A stretch of DNA of 42,012 bases from Desulfobacteraceae bacterium (lineage in GTDB: Bacteria > Desulfobacterota > Desulfobacteria > Desulfobacterales > Desulfobacteraceae), in the NCBI GenBank assembly GCA_024225635.1, contig JAAEMK010001066.1, positions 1-42,012 of the forward strand, written 5' to 3'. The notes below the pieces were generated by a model that searched no databases, had not been told where the DNA came from, and saw only the letters and a program-made list of their open reading frames with translations. This document shows, piece after piece, positions 16,454 through 23,800 of the stretch. The stretch's first letter is position 1. The number at the start of each line of letters is the position of its first letter. Position numbers and translations under genes: made by a program.

Positions 16454-17761
16454 ATGGATCCCCAGACCATTGGATTTATCGGCATCGGCGGTCTGTTCCT
16501 GCTGTTGCTTATCGGCATGCCCATCGGTTTTGCCCTGGCCTTTGTCGGGTTCTGGGGCATCTCCCTGATTACGGATATCTCCGTTGCCCTGCCCACCCTG
16601 CTGCGCTCCTTCAGCGGTACCTTTACCACCTACGCCTTTACCGTGATCCCGTTGTTCGTGATCATGGGGGAACTGGCATCGGTGTCGGGCTTAAGCCAAG
16701 GCATCTACACCCTGGCCGACAAGTGGCTGCGAAGGCTGCCGGGGGGGCTTGCCATCGCCACAATCGGCGGGTGTGCCGGATTCGCCGCCATCTGCGGCTC
16801 TTCTGTGGCAACCGCCGCCACCCTGGGCCGGGTGGCCCTGCCGGAGATGCGAAAGTATAATTACGATACCCACCTTGCAACGGGAAGCGTTGCCGCGGGC
16901 GGAACCCTGGGGTTTCTGATTCCCCCGAGCATCGGGTTCGTGGTCTACGGCATCCTCACCGAACAGTCCATTGGAAAGCTTTTGATGTCCGGAATTCTGC
17001 CGGGAGTGCTGCTGGTGTTCGCCTTTGTGGTGATCGTGGTGGCCTGGGTGCTGATTTACCCCGATGCGGCCCCGATGAACCCTGAAAAGGTGAGCCTTGG
17101 GGAGAAGCTCAGGGCCCTGAAGCAGGTGTGGGAACTCATTGTCGTATTCTTCCTTGTCATGGGGGGGATCTATCTTGGATTCTTCACCCCCACCGAGGCC
17201 GGGGCCGTGGGGGCGTTTTTTCTTTTTGTGGTGACCGTTTTCAGGGGAAAGCTGACCTGGCCCGCCCTGGTGGAGGCCATGGCCGAAACCACCAGGGTGT
17301 CGGTGATGATCTTCATGATCCTGGCAGGCGCTTACGTGTTTACCTACTTCATGGCCCTTACCATGATCCCCATGAACCTCTCCATCTGGCTGAGCTCCAT
17401 GGCGGTCTCAAAATACCTGATCCTTGCCATTGTGCTGGCAGGGTACTTGCTGCTGGGCTGTTTCCTGGACGCCACCTCCATGATGGTGCTCACCCTTCCG
17501 GTCATATTCCCGACCATCCTCAAGCTTGGGTTCAACCCCATCTGGTTCGGCGTGATATCCGTTCTCATGATGGAGGCGGGGTTGATCACCCCGCCCCTGG
17601 GATTGAACATCTTTGTGATAGCAGGGGTGGCGGAGGTGCCCATGGAGGTGGTTTTCAAGGGGGCGATCTTTTTTCTCCTCGCCATTTTCAGCGTGGTGAT
17701 CCTGGTGACCCTCTATCCCCAGATCGCCCTGTTCCTGCCGGGAATCATGGGCCGAATCTGA
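16454..17761 (+). CDS. dctM: TRAP transporter large permease (DctM)
   Basis: A 435-residue multi-span membrane protein that carries the transport path, driven by the Na+ or H+ gradient. Typical DctM features are the N-terminal 'GIGGLFLLLLIGMPIGFAL', 'GGLAIATIGGCAGFAAICGSSVATAATLG', the helix-break 'GFLIPPSIGFVVYG', and the C-terminal half with 'FLDATSMMVLTLPVIFPT' and 'GLITPPLGLNIFV'. GGGGAC lies about seven bases before the ATG and 11 bp after dctQ, so the three TRAP genes form one unit. No fusion of Q and M is seen. Confidence 0.95.
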   Translation: MDPQTIGFIGIGGLFLLLLIGMPIGFALAFVGFWGISLITDISVALPTLLRSFSGTFTTYAFTVIPLFVIMGELASVSGLSQGIYTLADKWLRRLPGGLAIATIGGCAGFAAICGSSVATAATLGRVALPEMRKYNYDTHLATGSVAAGGTLGFLIPPSIGFVVYGILTEQSIGKLLMSGILPGVLLVFAFVVIVVAWVLIYPDAAPMNPEKVSLGEKLRALKQVWELIVVFFLVMGGIYLGFFTPTEAGAVGAFFLFVVTVFRGKLTWPALVEAMAETTRVSVMIFMILAGAYVFTYFMALTMIPMNLSIWLSSMAVSKYLILAIVLAGYLLLGCFLDATSMMVLTLPVIFPTILKLGFNPIWFGVISVLMMEAGLITPPLGLNIFVIAGVAEVPMEVVFKGAIFFLLAIFSVVILVTLYPQIALFLPGIMGRI

Positions 17762-17764
17762 CCC

Positions 17765-18421
17765 CTATATCTCGTTGCTGGTGATGATATGAATCCCCTG
17801 CTGCTTCATCTCTTCAAGGGCTTCCCGGGTGGTGTCCGGTGCTACGCCCCGGCAGAGGTCTTCCACCAGGAACACCTCAAATCCCCGTTTTGCGGCATCC
17901 ATGGCCGTTGCCTTGACACAGTAGTCCGTGGCAAGGCCGTAGACCGCGACCCGGGTGATGTCGGCGGCCCTGAGAAGCTGCTCCAGGCCGGTGGGGGTGT
18001 TTCCCTGGTCCTGGAATCCTGAGTAGCTGTCAAACCGGCTGTCGGTTCCCTTTTTCACGACGCTGGAAAAGGTGTCGGGGTTAATGAGAATTTCGGCATT
18101 CCCGCTGTCCTGTACACAGTGGGGGGGCCATAGGACCTGGGTTTCTCCATGGATCTCAATGGTGTCAAAGGCCTGCTTCCCGGGGAGGCTGGTGAAAAAC
18201 GAGACATGGTCTTTGGGGTGCCAGTCCTGGGTGGCGAACAGGGTGAATTCGGCGGATTTCAGGCGCAGGGTCACCTGCTCCACCTCTTTTACATAGGCTG
18301 CATCCGCGCCGTCAACGGCAAGGGCTCCCTGTTTGAGGGTGGTGAAATCCCCCTGGAGGTCAACGACGATCACCCCGGTTTCCGCAATGGCATCAGGGTC
18401 TGAAAATGGTGAAGGGCTCAT
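17765..18421 (-). CDS. pncA: Nicotinamidase (isochorismatase family)
   Basis: A 218-residue amidohydrolase of the cysteine-hydrolase family, cytoplasmic, converting nicotinamide to nicotinate for NAD salvage. The catalytic triad is Asp21 ('VVDLQGDF'), Lys124 ('VVKKGTD') and Cys168 ('GLATDYCVKAT'). Metal ligands are in 'TQDWHPKDHVSF' (D66, H68, H72). 'WPPHCVQDS' is typical of PncA. The start chosen is ATG 18421, with AAAAGGAG five bases upstream; a longer frame to 18487 has no such site. It is read against the flanking TRAP and biotin-carrier genes and ends 3 bp from dctM, so its place inside the glutarate block may be accidental. Confidence 0.92.
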   Translation of the reverse strand: MSPSPFSDPDAIAETGVIVVDLQGDFTTLKQGALAVDGADAAYVKEVEQVTLRLKSAEFTLFATQDWHPKDHVSFFTSLPGKQAFDTIEIHGETQVLWPPHCVQDSGNAEILINPDTFSSVVKKGTDSRFDSYSGFQDQGNTPTGLEQLLRAADITRVAVYGLATDYCVKATAMDAAKRGFEVFLVEDLCRGVAPDTTREALEEMKQQGIHIITSNEI

Positions 18422-18509
18422 TGTTTCTCCTTTTAAAAACTTTGGTTTGATCCCGATTGATTTAGCCCCGGATCGCCTCTTTGTCAAGGATACTTATTTG
18501 TGCCGTGGC

Positions 18510-18556
18510 TTATTGGCTTCCAATAAAAATGGCTTGACAACGAATAGGAACTATTC
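18510..18556. promoter_or_regulatory. Twin inverted repeats flanking a TTGACA before the biotin carrier gene
   Basis: TTATTGG-CTT-CCAATAA (18510-18526) and GAATAG-GAA-CTATTC (18542-18556) are two perfect palindromes, each with a 3-nt centre. They are centred 31 bp apart, about three helical turns. A TTGACA (18534-18539) lies between them, but no good -10 is seen at 16-18 bp. The pair sits in the divergent gap between pncA and the gcdC-like gene and may be an operator. Hairpins in an mRNA leader are the alternative. Confidence 0.45.
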
Positions 18557-18630
18557 AATGGTAAAAAAAGGTTTTTTCATAAGGCTTTTTATCGTTCCCA
18601 TACATACAATCTGAAACAAGGAGGCAGACC

Positions 18631-18846
18631 ATGTCCGAAGAGATATTTGCTCCCCTGGCCGGAAAAATCGTAAAACTCCATGTGGAGGAAGGATCAGTGG
18701 TTGAAGAGGATGAGGAGGTCCTGGTGATCGAGGCCATGAAGATGGAGACCCCGGTGTTCGCTCCCTGTGACGGAACAATCGTCCAGGTGAAGCTCAAGGA
18801 GGGGGATGAGGTGGAAGAGGATGATGTGATCGCCGTGATTGAATAG
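18631..18846 (+). CDS. Stand-alone biotin carrier protein (GcdC-like)
   Basis: A 71-residue biotinyl domain with nothing else. The biotinylation motif is 'EAMKME' with Lys37; the mirrored 'FAPLAGKI' and 'FAPCDGTI' strands complete the fold. Family gamma subunits of Na+-pumping decarboxylases usually carry an Ala/Pro-rich linker in front, which is absent here. AAGGAGG precedes the ATG. It lies 22 bp before gcdA, so it most likely receives the carboxyl group from GcdA. It is unusually acidic (runs of Glu/Asp). It could also serve other biotin enzymes of the cell. Confidence 0.9.
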   Translation: MSEEIFAPLAGKIVKLHVEEGSVVEEDEEVLVIEAMKMETPVFAPCDGTIVQVKLKEGDEVEEDDVIAVIE

Positions 18847-18868
18847 GAAAATCAAGGAGTAAACCGTC

Positions 18869-20602
18869 ATGAAACCCTATTTCGAAACCATGGACGCCCT
18901 GGGAAGGGAGCTTAAAAAAGGGGAGATCAAGCGGACCCAGGCCAACCTCGGGGCTGTCCTGGCGGCTGAAGAGGAGATCCTCGAGGCCGTTGAAACGGTT
19001 CGCAACGCCGGCTTTTCAACGGAAAAGATAAATGCCAGGGGCCAGATGACCGTGTGGCAGCGCCTGGATTACCTGGTGGACGAGGGCACCTGGTGCCCCC
19101 TGCACACCCTTTACAACCCCTGCGACAACCCGGAACAGACCACCAACGTCATCGACGGCATCGGCAGGATTTCCGGGCGCTGGGCCGTGGTCATAGGGTT
19201 TGATAACAAGGTGATGGCGGGGGCCTGGCTGCCCGGACAGTCGGAAAACATCCTCAGGGTGACCGACCTTGCGAAACGCCTCAATATTCCCCTGGTGTGG
19301 CTTGTGAACTGCAGCGGGGCCAAGCTCCCCGATCAGGAGAAGTTCTATGCCAACCGCCGGGGGGCGGGGACTCCCTTTTTCAGGCATGCGGAGCTGGAAC
19401 AGATGGGTATTCCCGTGCTGGCCGGGATCTACGGAACCAACCCCGCAGGCGGCGGCTACCAGAGCATCAGCCCCACGGTCCTCTTTGCCCACAAGGATTG
19501 CAACATCGCCGTGGGAGGGGCAGGCATCGTCAGCGGCATGGCACCCCAGGGCGGGTTTGACGTGGAGATGGCCGAGGCCCTTGTGGAACGGGCAAAGGCC
19601 CATACTGCCAAGCCGCCCGGATCGGTGAAGGTCCACTACGATGAAACCGGTTTTTTCAAATATGTGTTTGATGAAGAGGAGGGGGTGCTGGACGGGCTCA
19701 AGGAGTACATGAAGGCGATTCCCGCCTATGATCCCAAATTTTTCAGGGTGGCCGAACCCCTGGATTCCCCTTTCCCGTCCGACGATATCCCCCGGCTTGT
19801 GCCCATGGAGCAGAAGAGCGTCTACTCCTTTGACCAGGTCTTGGCAAGGCTTGTGGACGGCGGCGAGCACATGGAGTTTAGAAAGGATTACGGGCCCGAG
19901 GTCTACACGGGCCTGTGCAAGGTGGACGGCTTCCTTGTGGCCTGCATCGGCAACCGCCAGGGCTACCTTGGCAAGGGCTATCCCGAGTATGCCGACTATC
20001 CCGGTATCGGGGGCAAGCTCTACCGCCAGGGGCTGATCAAGATGAACGAGTTTGTCACCCTCTGCGGCAGGGACAGGATTCCCGTGATCTGGTTCCAGGA
20101 TACCTCGGGGATCGACGTGGGGGATGAGGCGGAAAAGGCGGAGCTTCTGGGGCTTGGCCAGTCCCTCATCTATTCCATCCAGCAGACCGAACTTCCCATG
20201 ATGTTGGCGGTCCTGCGAAAAGGGTCTGCCGCCGCCCACTATGTCCTGGGCGGGCCCACGGCCAACAGGCACAACGCCTTTACCCTTGGCACCGTTGCCA
20301 GTGAGATCTATGTGATGCACGGGGAAACCGCCGCTGTTGCGACCTATGCAAGGCGGCTTGTGAAGGAGAAAGCGGCGGGCAACGATCTTCAGCCCGTGGT
20401 GGACAAGATGAACGACCTTGCCCGGAACTACCACGAAAAATCAAGGCCCCTGTTTTGCGCAAGGACCGGCCTTGTGGACGAGCTTGTGGCCATGACGGAC
20501 CTGAGGAAGTACATGAAGGCCTTTGCCGGAAGCGCCTACCAGAATCCCAAGTCCATATGTCCCCTTCACCAGATGATACTGCCGAGGATCATCAAGGGAT
20601 AG
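18869..20602 (+). CDS. gcdA: Glutaconyl-CoA decarboxylase alpha subunit (carboxyltransferase)
   Basis: A 577-residue carboxyltransferase that moves the carboxyl group of glutaconyl-CoA to biotin. It follows the Acidaminococcus GcdA pattern closely: 'GAWLPGQSE', 'NCSGAKL', 'NRRGAGTPFFRHAEL', 'GIPVLAGIYGTNPAGGGYQSISPTV' (given in parts), 'GGKLYRQGLIKMNEFVTLC', 'QDTSGIDVGD', and 'AYQNPKSICPLHQMILPR' at the end. Two crotonase-like lobes occupy about 60-310 and 330-560. AAGGAG precedes the ATG. The Na+-pumping beta subunit (gcdB) and delta subunit are not downstream, where a toxin-antitoxin pair begins instead. Energy conservation therefore depends on genes elsewhere. Together with gdh it would take glutaryl-CoA to crotonyl-CoA. 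Confidence 0.94.
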   Translation: MKPYFETMDALGRELKKGEIKRTQANLGAVLAAEEEILEAVETVRNAGFSTEKINARGQMTVWQRLDYLVDEGTWCPLHTLYNPCDNPEQTTNVIDGIGRISGRWAVVIGFDNKVMAGAWLPGQSENILRVTDLAKRLNIPLVWLVNCSGAKLPDQEKFYANRRGAGTPFFRHAELEQMGIPVLAGIYGTNPAGGGYQSISPTVLFAHKDCNIAVGGAGIVSGMAPQGGFDVEMAEALVERAKAHTAKPPGSVKVHYDETGFFKYVFDEEEGVLDGLKEYMKAIPAYDPKFFRVAEPLDSPFPSDDIPRLVPMEQKSVYSFDQVLARLVDGGEHMEFRKDYGPEVYTGLCKVDGFLVACIGNRQGYLGKGYPEYADYPGIGGKLYRQGLIKMNEFVTLCGRDRIPVIWFQDTSGIDVGDEAEKAELLGLGQSLIYSIQQTELPMMLAVLRKGSAAAHYVLGGPTANRHNAFTLGTVASEIYVMHGETAAVATYARRLVKEKAAGNDLQPVVDKMNDLARNYHEKSRPLFCARTGLVDELVAMTDLRKYMKAFAGSAYQNPKSICPLHQMILPRIIKG

Positions 20603-20616
20603 AATTTTAACAACTT

Positions 20617-20632
20617 ATACACACTGGTGTAT
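20617..20632. promoter_or_regulatory. Inverted repeat upstream of hicA (candidate HicB operator)
   Basis: ATACAC-ACTG-GTGTAT is a palindrome with 6-bp arms, 14 bp before the hicA start. HicB here carries a DNA-binding C-terminal domain, and HicB proteins repress their own operons at such sites. A TGGTATAAAT just downstream resembles an extended -10 but overlaps the hicA ATG, so it is not used as its promoter. Confidence 0.45.
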
Positions 20633-20645
20633 TTTTCTGGTATAA

Positions 20646-20819
20646 ATGAAAAAGAAAAAATTAATTAAAACGTTGAAAGAGAAAGGGGCCTTCTTGATTC
20701 GTCAAGGCGGTAATCATGAATTTTGGGAGAGTAAAAATGGATATCGGTTCCCAATTCCAAGGCACGCAGAGATAGACGAACAGCTGGCAAAAGAAATTCT
20801 GAAACAAGCTGAGAAATAA
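20646..20819 (+). CDS. hicA: HicA family mRNA-interferase toxin
   Basis: A 57-residue basic protein with the double-stranded-RNA-binding-like HicA fold. Features are the N-terminal 'KLIKTLKEKGAFLIRQGGNHEFW' pattern (in parts: KLIKTLKEKGAF, LIRQGGNHEFW) with the catalytic His24, followed by 'RFPIPRHAEIDEQLAKEILKQ'. The family cleaves mRNA when freed from HicB. No clear ribosome site precedes ATG 20646, so translation is probably weak, while hicB directly behind it has a strong site. That imbalance would favour the antitoxin. The gap to hicB is 14 bp. Confidence 0.88.
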   Translation: MKKKKLIKTLKEKGAFLIRQGGNHEFWESKNGYRFPIPRHAEIDEQLAKEILKQAEK

Positions 20820-20833
20820 AGGAGCATGGTACC

Positions 20834-21241
20834 GTGGCTGTTTTTTATGCAATATTTTATCCCTTGGAAAAAGGGTGGGGGGTTCGTTTCCCGGATGCGC
20901 CGGCAATCAACACTTTTGGCGAAGATGTCGAGGAGGCGCTTTCCATGGCCGTGGATGCTTTGAGCGGTTTATTGGTTGTGGGCAGGAAAGGACGTGAATA
21001 TGAAGAACCCAGGAAATTTGAAGATATTCAGGCAGAAGCCAAGGAAGGCGAGCTTATTTTTCCTGTAACACCGGATGAGAATATAATGAAGGAGTATCGA
21101 CCTAAGAAGCGGATTAATGTCATGATTCCCGTTGATTTGTTAAACAAGATCGGTGAATCGTTAAAAGACAAAAAGGGGCTTAACCGGTCAGAATTCATTT
21201 GCACTGCCGTAGAGGAACATTTAGCACAAAAAGGTCTGTGA
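20834..21241 (+). CDS. hicB: HicB family antitoxin
   Basis: A 135-residue antitoxin with an N-terminal partially degraded RNase-H-like HicB domain ('FYPLEKGWGVRFPDAPAINTFG', in parts FYPLEKGWGV, RFPDAPAINTFG, then 'EEALSMAVDAL'). A C-terminal ribbon-helix-helix follows ('KRINVMIPVDLLNKIGE', 'NRSEFICTAVEEHL'), so it should both neutralise HicA and bind DNA. It starts with GTG 20834; AAAGGAG lies about nine bases before it. The pair probably represents a small mobile addition behind gcdA. Confidence 0.9.
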   Translation: MAVFYAIFYPLEKGWGVRFPDAPAINTFGEDVEEALSMAVDALSGLLVVGRKGREYEEPRKFEDIQAEAKEGELIFPVTPDENIMKEYRPKKRINVMIPVDLLNKIGESLKDKKGLNRSEFICTAVEEHLAQKGL

Positions 21242-21420
21242 TTCTATTTGAGGAACTGGAAAATATCCGAGTCTGTTCAAAATTTTTGCGGTTTATAGAT
21301 TAAGACCATAACAAATCGGTTCACATGGTTTGCCGTAACAGAGCACGGCAACCGGTAACTCAAACGTTTTGTGCCTGAAGGAATTATAAATGGATACAGC
21401 CGGGAATTATCAAGGGATCA

Positions 21421-21459
21421 AGGGATAGAGAAAACCGCTTTTGCGGAATCTCTATCCCT
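21421..21459. terminator. Strong hairpin between hicB and the ABC operon
   Basis: AGGGATAGAGA (21421-21431) pairs perfectly with TCTCTATCCCT (21449-21459), with an inner CCGC/GCGG stem. It lies 41 bp past the stop of the minus-strand permease gene and 180 bp past hicB, in the convergent gap. The T-tracts are weak. It probably ends the ABC operon and may serve both strands. The rest of 21242-21499 shows nothing else I can name. Confidence 0.65.
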
Positions 21460-21499
21460 GGTTAAACCGTTAAACCGGCTCGCCGTTCCCGGATAGGGA

Positions 21500-22201
21500 T
21501 CAGGAGATCAGCAGGTTCGGGTTCAGGTGGGCCGTGATCCTTTTTTCCACCTTTTTGAACACGAAGATGACACCGTAGACCAGGACCAGGTAGATGCCCG
21601 CGGCCGTGAGAAAAAGCTCGTAAAAGGCGAATGAGCGCGCCGAGACCACCCGTGCCACCCCGGTGATGTCCATGAGTGTGATGATGGATACCAGGGATGA
21701 TGCCTGGAGCAGAAAGACCACCTCGTTGGTGTAGGCCGGCCACGCGATGCGCAGGGCCGCCGGCATGATGATCCTTCGGTAGAGCAGGGAGCCTGACATG
21801 CCGCAGGCCCGTGCCGCCTCGATTTCACCCACGGGAACGCCCTCGATGCCGCCCCGGAAGATCTCGGAGGTGTAGGCCGCGGTGTTGAGGGTCAGGGACA
21901 GCACGGCGCAAAAGTAGGCTTCCCTGAAAAACTGCCACAGTCCCACATTGGTCAGGAACTCCTGGAACTGGCCGCTTCCGTAGTAGATGAGAAAGATCTG
22001 GACCAGGAGCGGGGTGCCCCGGAAATAGAAGTTGAAGCAGTAGACCGGGGTCTTGATAAAGGGGTTCTTTGACACCCGCATGATGGCCAGGGGCACCGAC
22101 AGGATAAAACCCAGGATGACGCTCAGGACGGTGATCTCAAGGGTTACGATGGTGCCGCTGAAAAATTTCGGCAGACTTTCGATGATGATAGCGGTTTCCA
22201 T
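21500..22201 (-). CDS. Polar amino acid ABC transporter permease (HisM/GlnP type)
   Basis: A 233-residue inner-membrane permease of the His/Glu/Gln family. Five or so membrane helices are visible. The signature 'TLNTAAYTSEIFRGGIEGVPVGEIEAARACGM' (parts: TLNTAAYTSEIFRGG, GEIEAARACGM) is the EAA loop that contacts the ATPase. The start is taken as ATG 22201, which has GAGGAGAGAG upstream and begins two bases after the stop of the preceding permease. A 16-residue longer frame is possible. It pairs with the next permease to form the membrane heterodimer. Confidence 0.92.
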   Translation of the reverse strand: METAIIIESLPKFFSGTIVTLEITVLSVILGFILSVPLAIMRVSKNPFIKTPVYCFNFYFRGTPLLVQIFLIYYGSGQFQEFLTNVGLWQFFREAYFCAVLSLTLNTAAYTSEIFRGGIEGVPVGEIEAARACGMSGSLLYRRIIMPAALRIAWPAYTNEVVFLLQASSLVSIITLMDITGVARVVSARSFAFYELFLTAAGIYLVLVYGVIFVFKKVEKRITAHLNPNLLIS

Positions 22202-22203
22202 GG

Positions 22204-22896
22204 TTAATACTCTCTCCTCACGCCTCGGTTGGCCCTCTTTTCCGCCCATTGCTGAAACACCATGGAAAGGATCGTGATGGCAAGGTATAGCAGGGAGGCC
22301 GCAAAGTAGCAGGTAAATGGTTTGTGAATGTTTCTTGCGGCAAGATCGGTGTTCCGCATCAGTTCCGGGAGCTGTATGACCGATACCAGTGCCGTCGCCT
22401 TGATCAGGACCATCCAGACATTACCGAGCCCCGGGATGGCGAACCGCCACATCTGGGGCAGGAGGATTCGCCTGAAGGTCAGGACCGGCCCCATGCCGCA
22501 GGCCCGCGCCGCCTCGATCTGTCCCTTGGGGACCGCTATAAAGGCTCCCCTGAACACCTCGGTGGCAAAGGCGCCGTAAATGAATCCGATGGTGAGGATA
22601 CCGGCGGCCATGGGCTTGATTTCAATATAGACCTCTTTCCCAAAAAATGCGGCAAGGTCCTGGATCAGGGTGGGGGCGCCGTAGTAGACGAGAAGAATCA
22701 GCACAAGTTCCGGAATTCCCCTGATGACCGTTGTGTAGATCTCCGCCAGCATGGCCGGAACCTTGAGCTTGGAGAGTTTGCACAACGCTGCCACAAGCCC
22801 GAGGAGGATCGCGATGACCATGGCCCCGGCTGCGACGATAATGGTAAGTTTGGCGCCCTTGAGAAGAAGCGGGCCATATCCTTGAAGAGTAAACAC
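22204..22896 (-). CDS. Polar amino acid ABC transporter permease (HisQ type)
   Basis: A 230-residue permease with helices at 'LTIIVAAGAMVIAILLGLVAAL', 'LVLILLVYYGAP', 'AAGILTIGFIYGAFATE' and near the C-terminus. The EAA loop is 'VPKGQIEAARACGM'. It starts with GTG 22896, with AGGAAG seven bases upstream. It resembles HisQ/ArtQ and follows the binding-protein gene after an intercistronic hairpin. The likely cargo is a basic or other polar amino acid, judged from the HisP-like ATPase of the operon. Confidence 0.92.
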   Translation of the reverse strand: MFTLQGYGPLLLKGAKLTIIVAAGAMVIAILLGLVAALCKLSKLKVPAMLAEIYTTVIRGIPELVLILLVYYGAPTLIQDLAAFFGKEVYIEIKPMAAGILTIGFIYGAFATEVFRGAFIAVPKGQIEAARACGMGPVLTFRRILLPQMWRFAIPGLGNVWMVLIKATALVSVIQLPELMRNTDLAARNIHKPFTCYFAASLLYLAITILSMVFQQWAEKRANRGVRREY

Positions 22897-22925
22897 TGTG
22901 TGGCTTCCTAAAAAAAAGGCTTAAA

Positions 22926-22965
22926 AAAAAGCAGGAAGCCCGGGGATGCGGGGTTCCTGCTTTTT
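22926..22965 (-). terminator. Intercistronic terminator-like hairpin inside the ABC operon
   Basis: AAAAAGCAGGAA (22926-22937) pairs with TTCCTGCTTTTT (22954-22965), with further G-C pairing inside. On the minus strand it ends in a T-tract. It comes 11 bp after the binding-protein stop and before the first permease gene, so partial termination or 3'-end protection would give more binding protein than permease. Confidence 0.75.
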
Positions 22966-22976
22966 CAGGTTATCGG

Positions 22977-23756
22977 CTAATCTCCGTAAACATCGAAATC
23001 AAAGTGTTTCGCGTTGACCTTCTGGTACTCGCCGTTGGCACGGATGTCCAGGATGGCCTTGTTCAGGATAGAGACAAGCTCCGGGCTGCCTTTTCTGACG
23101 GCAATGCCGATGCCCTCGCCAAACCATTTCTTGTCGGTGAAACCGGGGCCTATGAAGTCATAGTCCTTGCCTGTCTCGGACTTGAGCAGTCCGTCGGAGA
23201 GAGCGACGCTGTCGGCAAATACAAGGTCGATCCGGCCGGAGATGAGATCCATGTTCGCCTCGTCCAGGGTGGCGTAGGACTTGATCCTGACGGTTTTGCC
23301 GAACTTGTCCCTGACAAAGTTGTCATGGATGGTTCCACGCTGTACGCCCACGGTCTTTCCCTTGAGGCCCTTGGGTGTGATCTCCACCTTGAACCCTTTT
23401 TTACAGGCGAATTTTGCCGGGGTAAGATAGTATTTTTTGGTGAAGTCGACCTTTTTCAGACGCTCCTGGGTGATGGACATGGAAGCGATGATGGCATCGA
23501 ATTTCTTGGCAAGAAGACCGGGGATAAGGCCGTCCCAGTCCTGCATTACAAATTCGCACTCAACGCCGGCAGCCTTGCAGATCGCCTTGGCAATGTCCAC
23601 GTCAAAACCTTGTAAATCGCCGTTTTTATCCACAAAGTTGAACGGAGGGTAGGCTCCCTCGGTGCCGATGCGAATTTTTGTGATTTCACCGGCAAAGGCT
23701 GTGCCTGCAATCAGAGCAATACAGAAAACAACGGATACGATTAACGCTTTTCTCAT
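22977..23756 (-). CDS. Amino acid ABC transporter periplasmic binding protein
   Basis: A 259-residue family 3 solute-binding protein. The signal peptide is about 1-22 (cleavage after GTAFA). It continues with 'IGTEGAYPPFNFVDKNGDLQGFDVDIAKA' (parts: GTEGAYPPFNF, GDLQGFDVDIAKA) and 'DWDGLIPGLLAKKFDAIIASM' (parts: DWDGLIPGLL, KKFDAIIASM), both typical of LAO/HisJ/ArgT-like proteins. 'GVQRGTIHD' and 'DLVFADSVALSDGLL' follow in the second lobe. TAAGGAG lies six bases before the ATG. It captures a polar amino acid for the two downstream permeases. The exact ligand is not readable by eye. Confidence 0.93.
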   Translation of the reverse strand: MRKALIVSVVFCIALIAGTAFAGEITKIRIGTEGAYPPFNFVDKNGDLQGFDVDIAKAICKAAGVECEFVMQDWDGLIPGLLAKKFDAIIASMSITQERLKKVDFTKKYYLTPAKFACKKGFKVEITPKGLKGKTVGVQRGTIHDNFVRDKFGKTVRIKSYATLDEANMDLISGRIDLVFADSVALSDGLLKSETGKDYDFIGPGFTDKKWFGEGIGIAVRKGSPELVSILNKAILDIRANGEYQKVNAKHFDFDVYGD

Positions 23757-23800
23757 CTTTTCTCCTTAACGGTTAAAATTAATAATTATAAGGTCGCAAC

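Noticed and set aside
19016-20434. 472-codon antisense frame opposite gcdA
   Set aside because: A shadow frame created by GC-rich codon usage of gcdA; no start signal or motif. Similar long antisense frames opposite rel, proS and ispG were dropped for the same reason.
20637-20646. Extended -10 like TGGTATAAAT as hicA promoter
   Set aside because: It overlaps the hicA ATG, so transcription from it would begin inside the gene.
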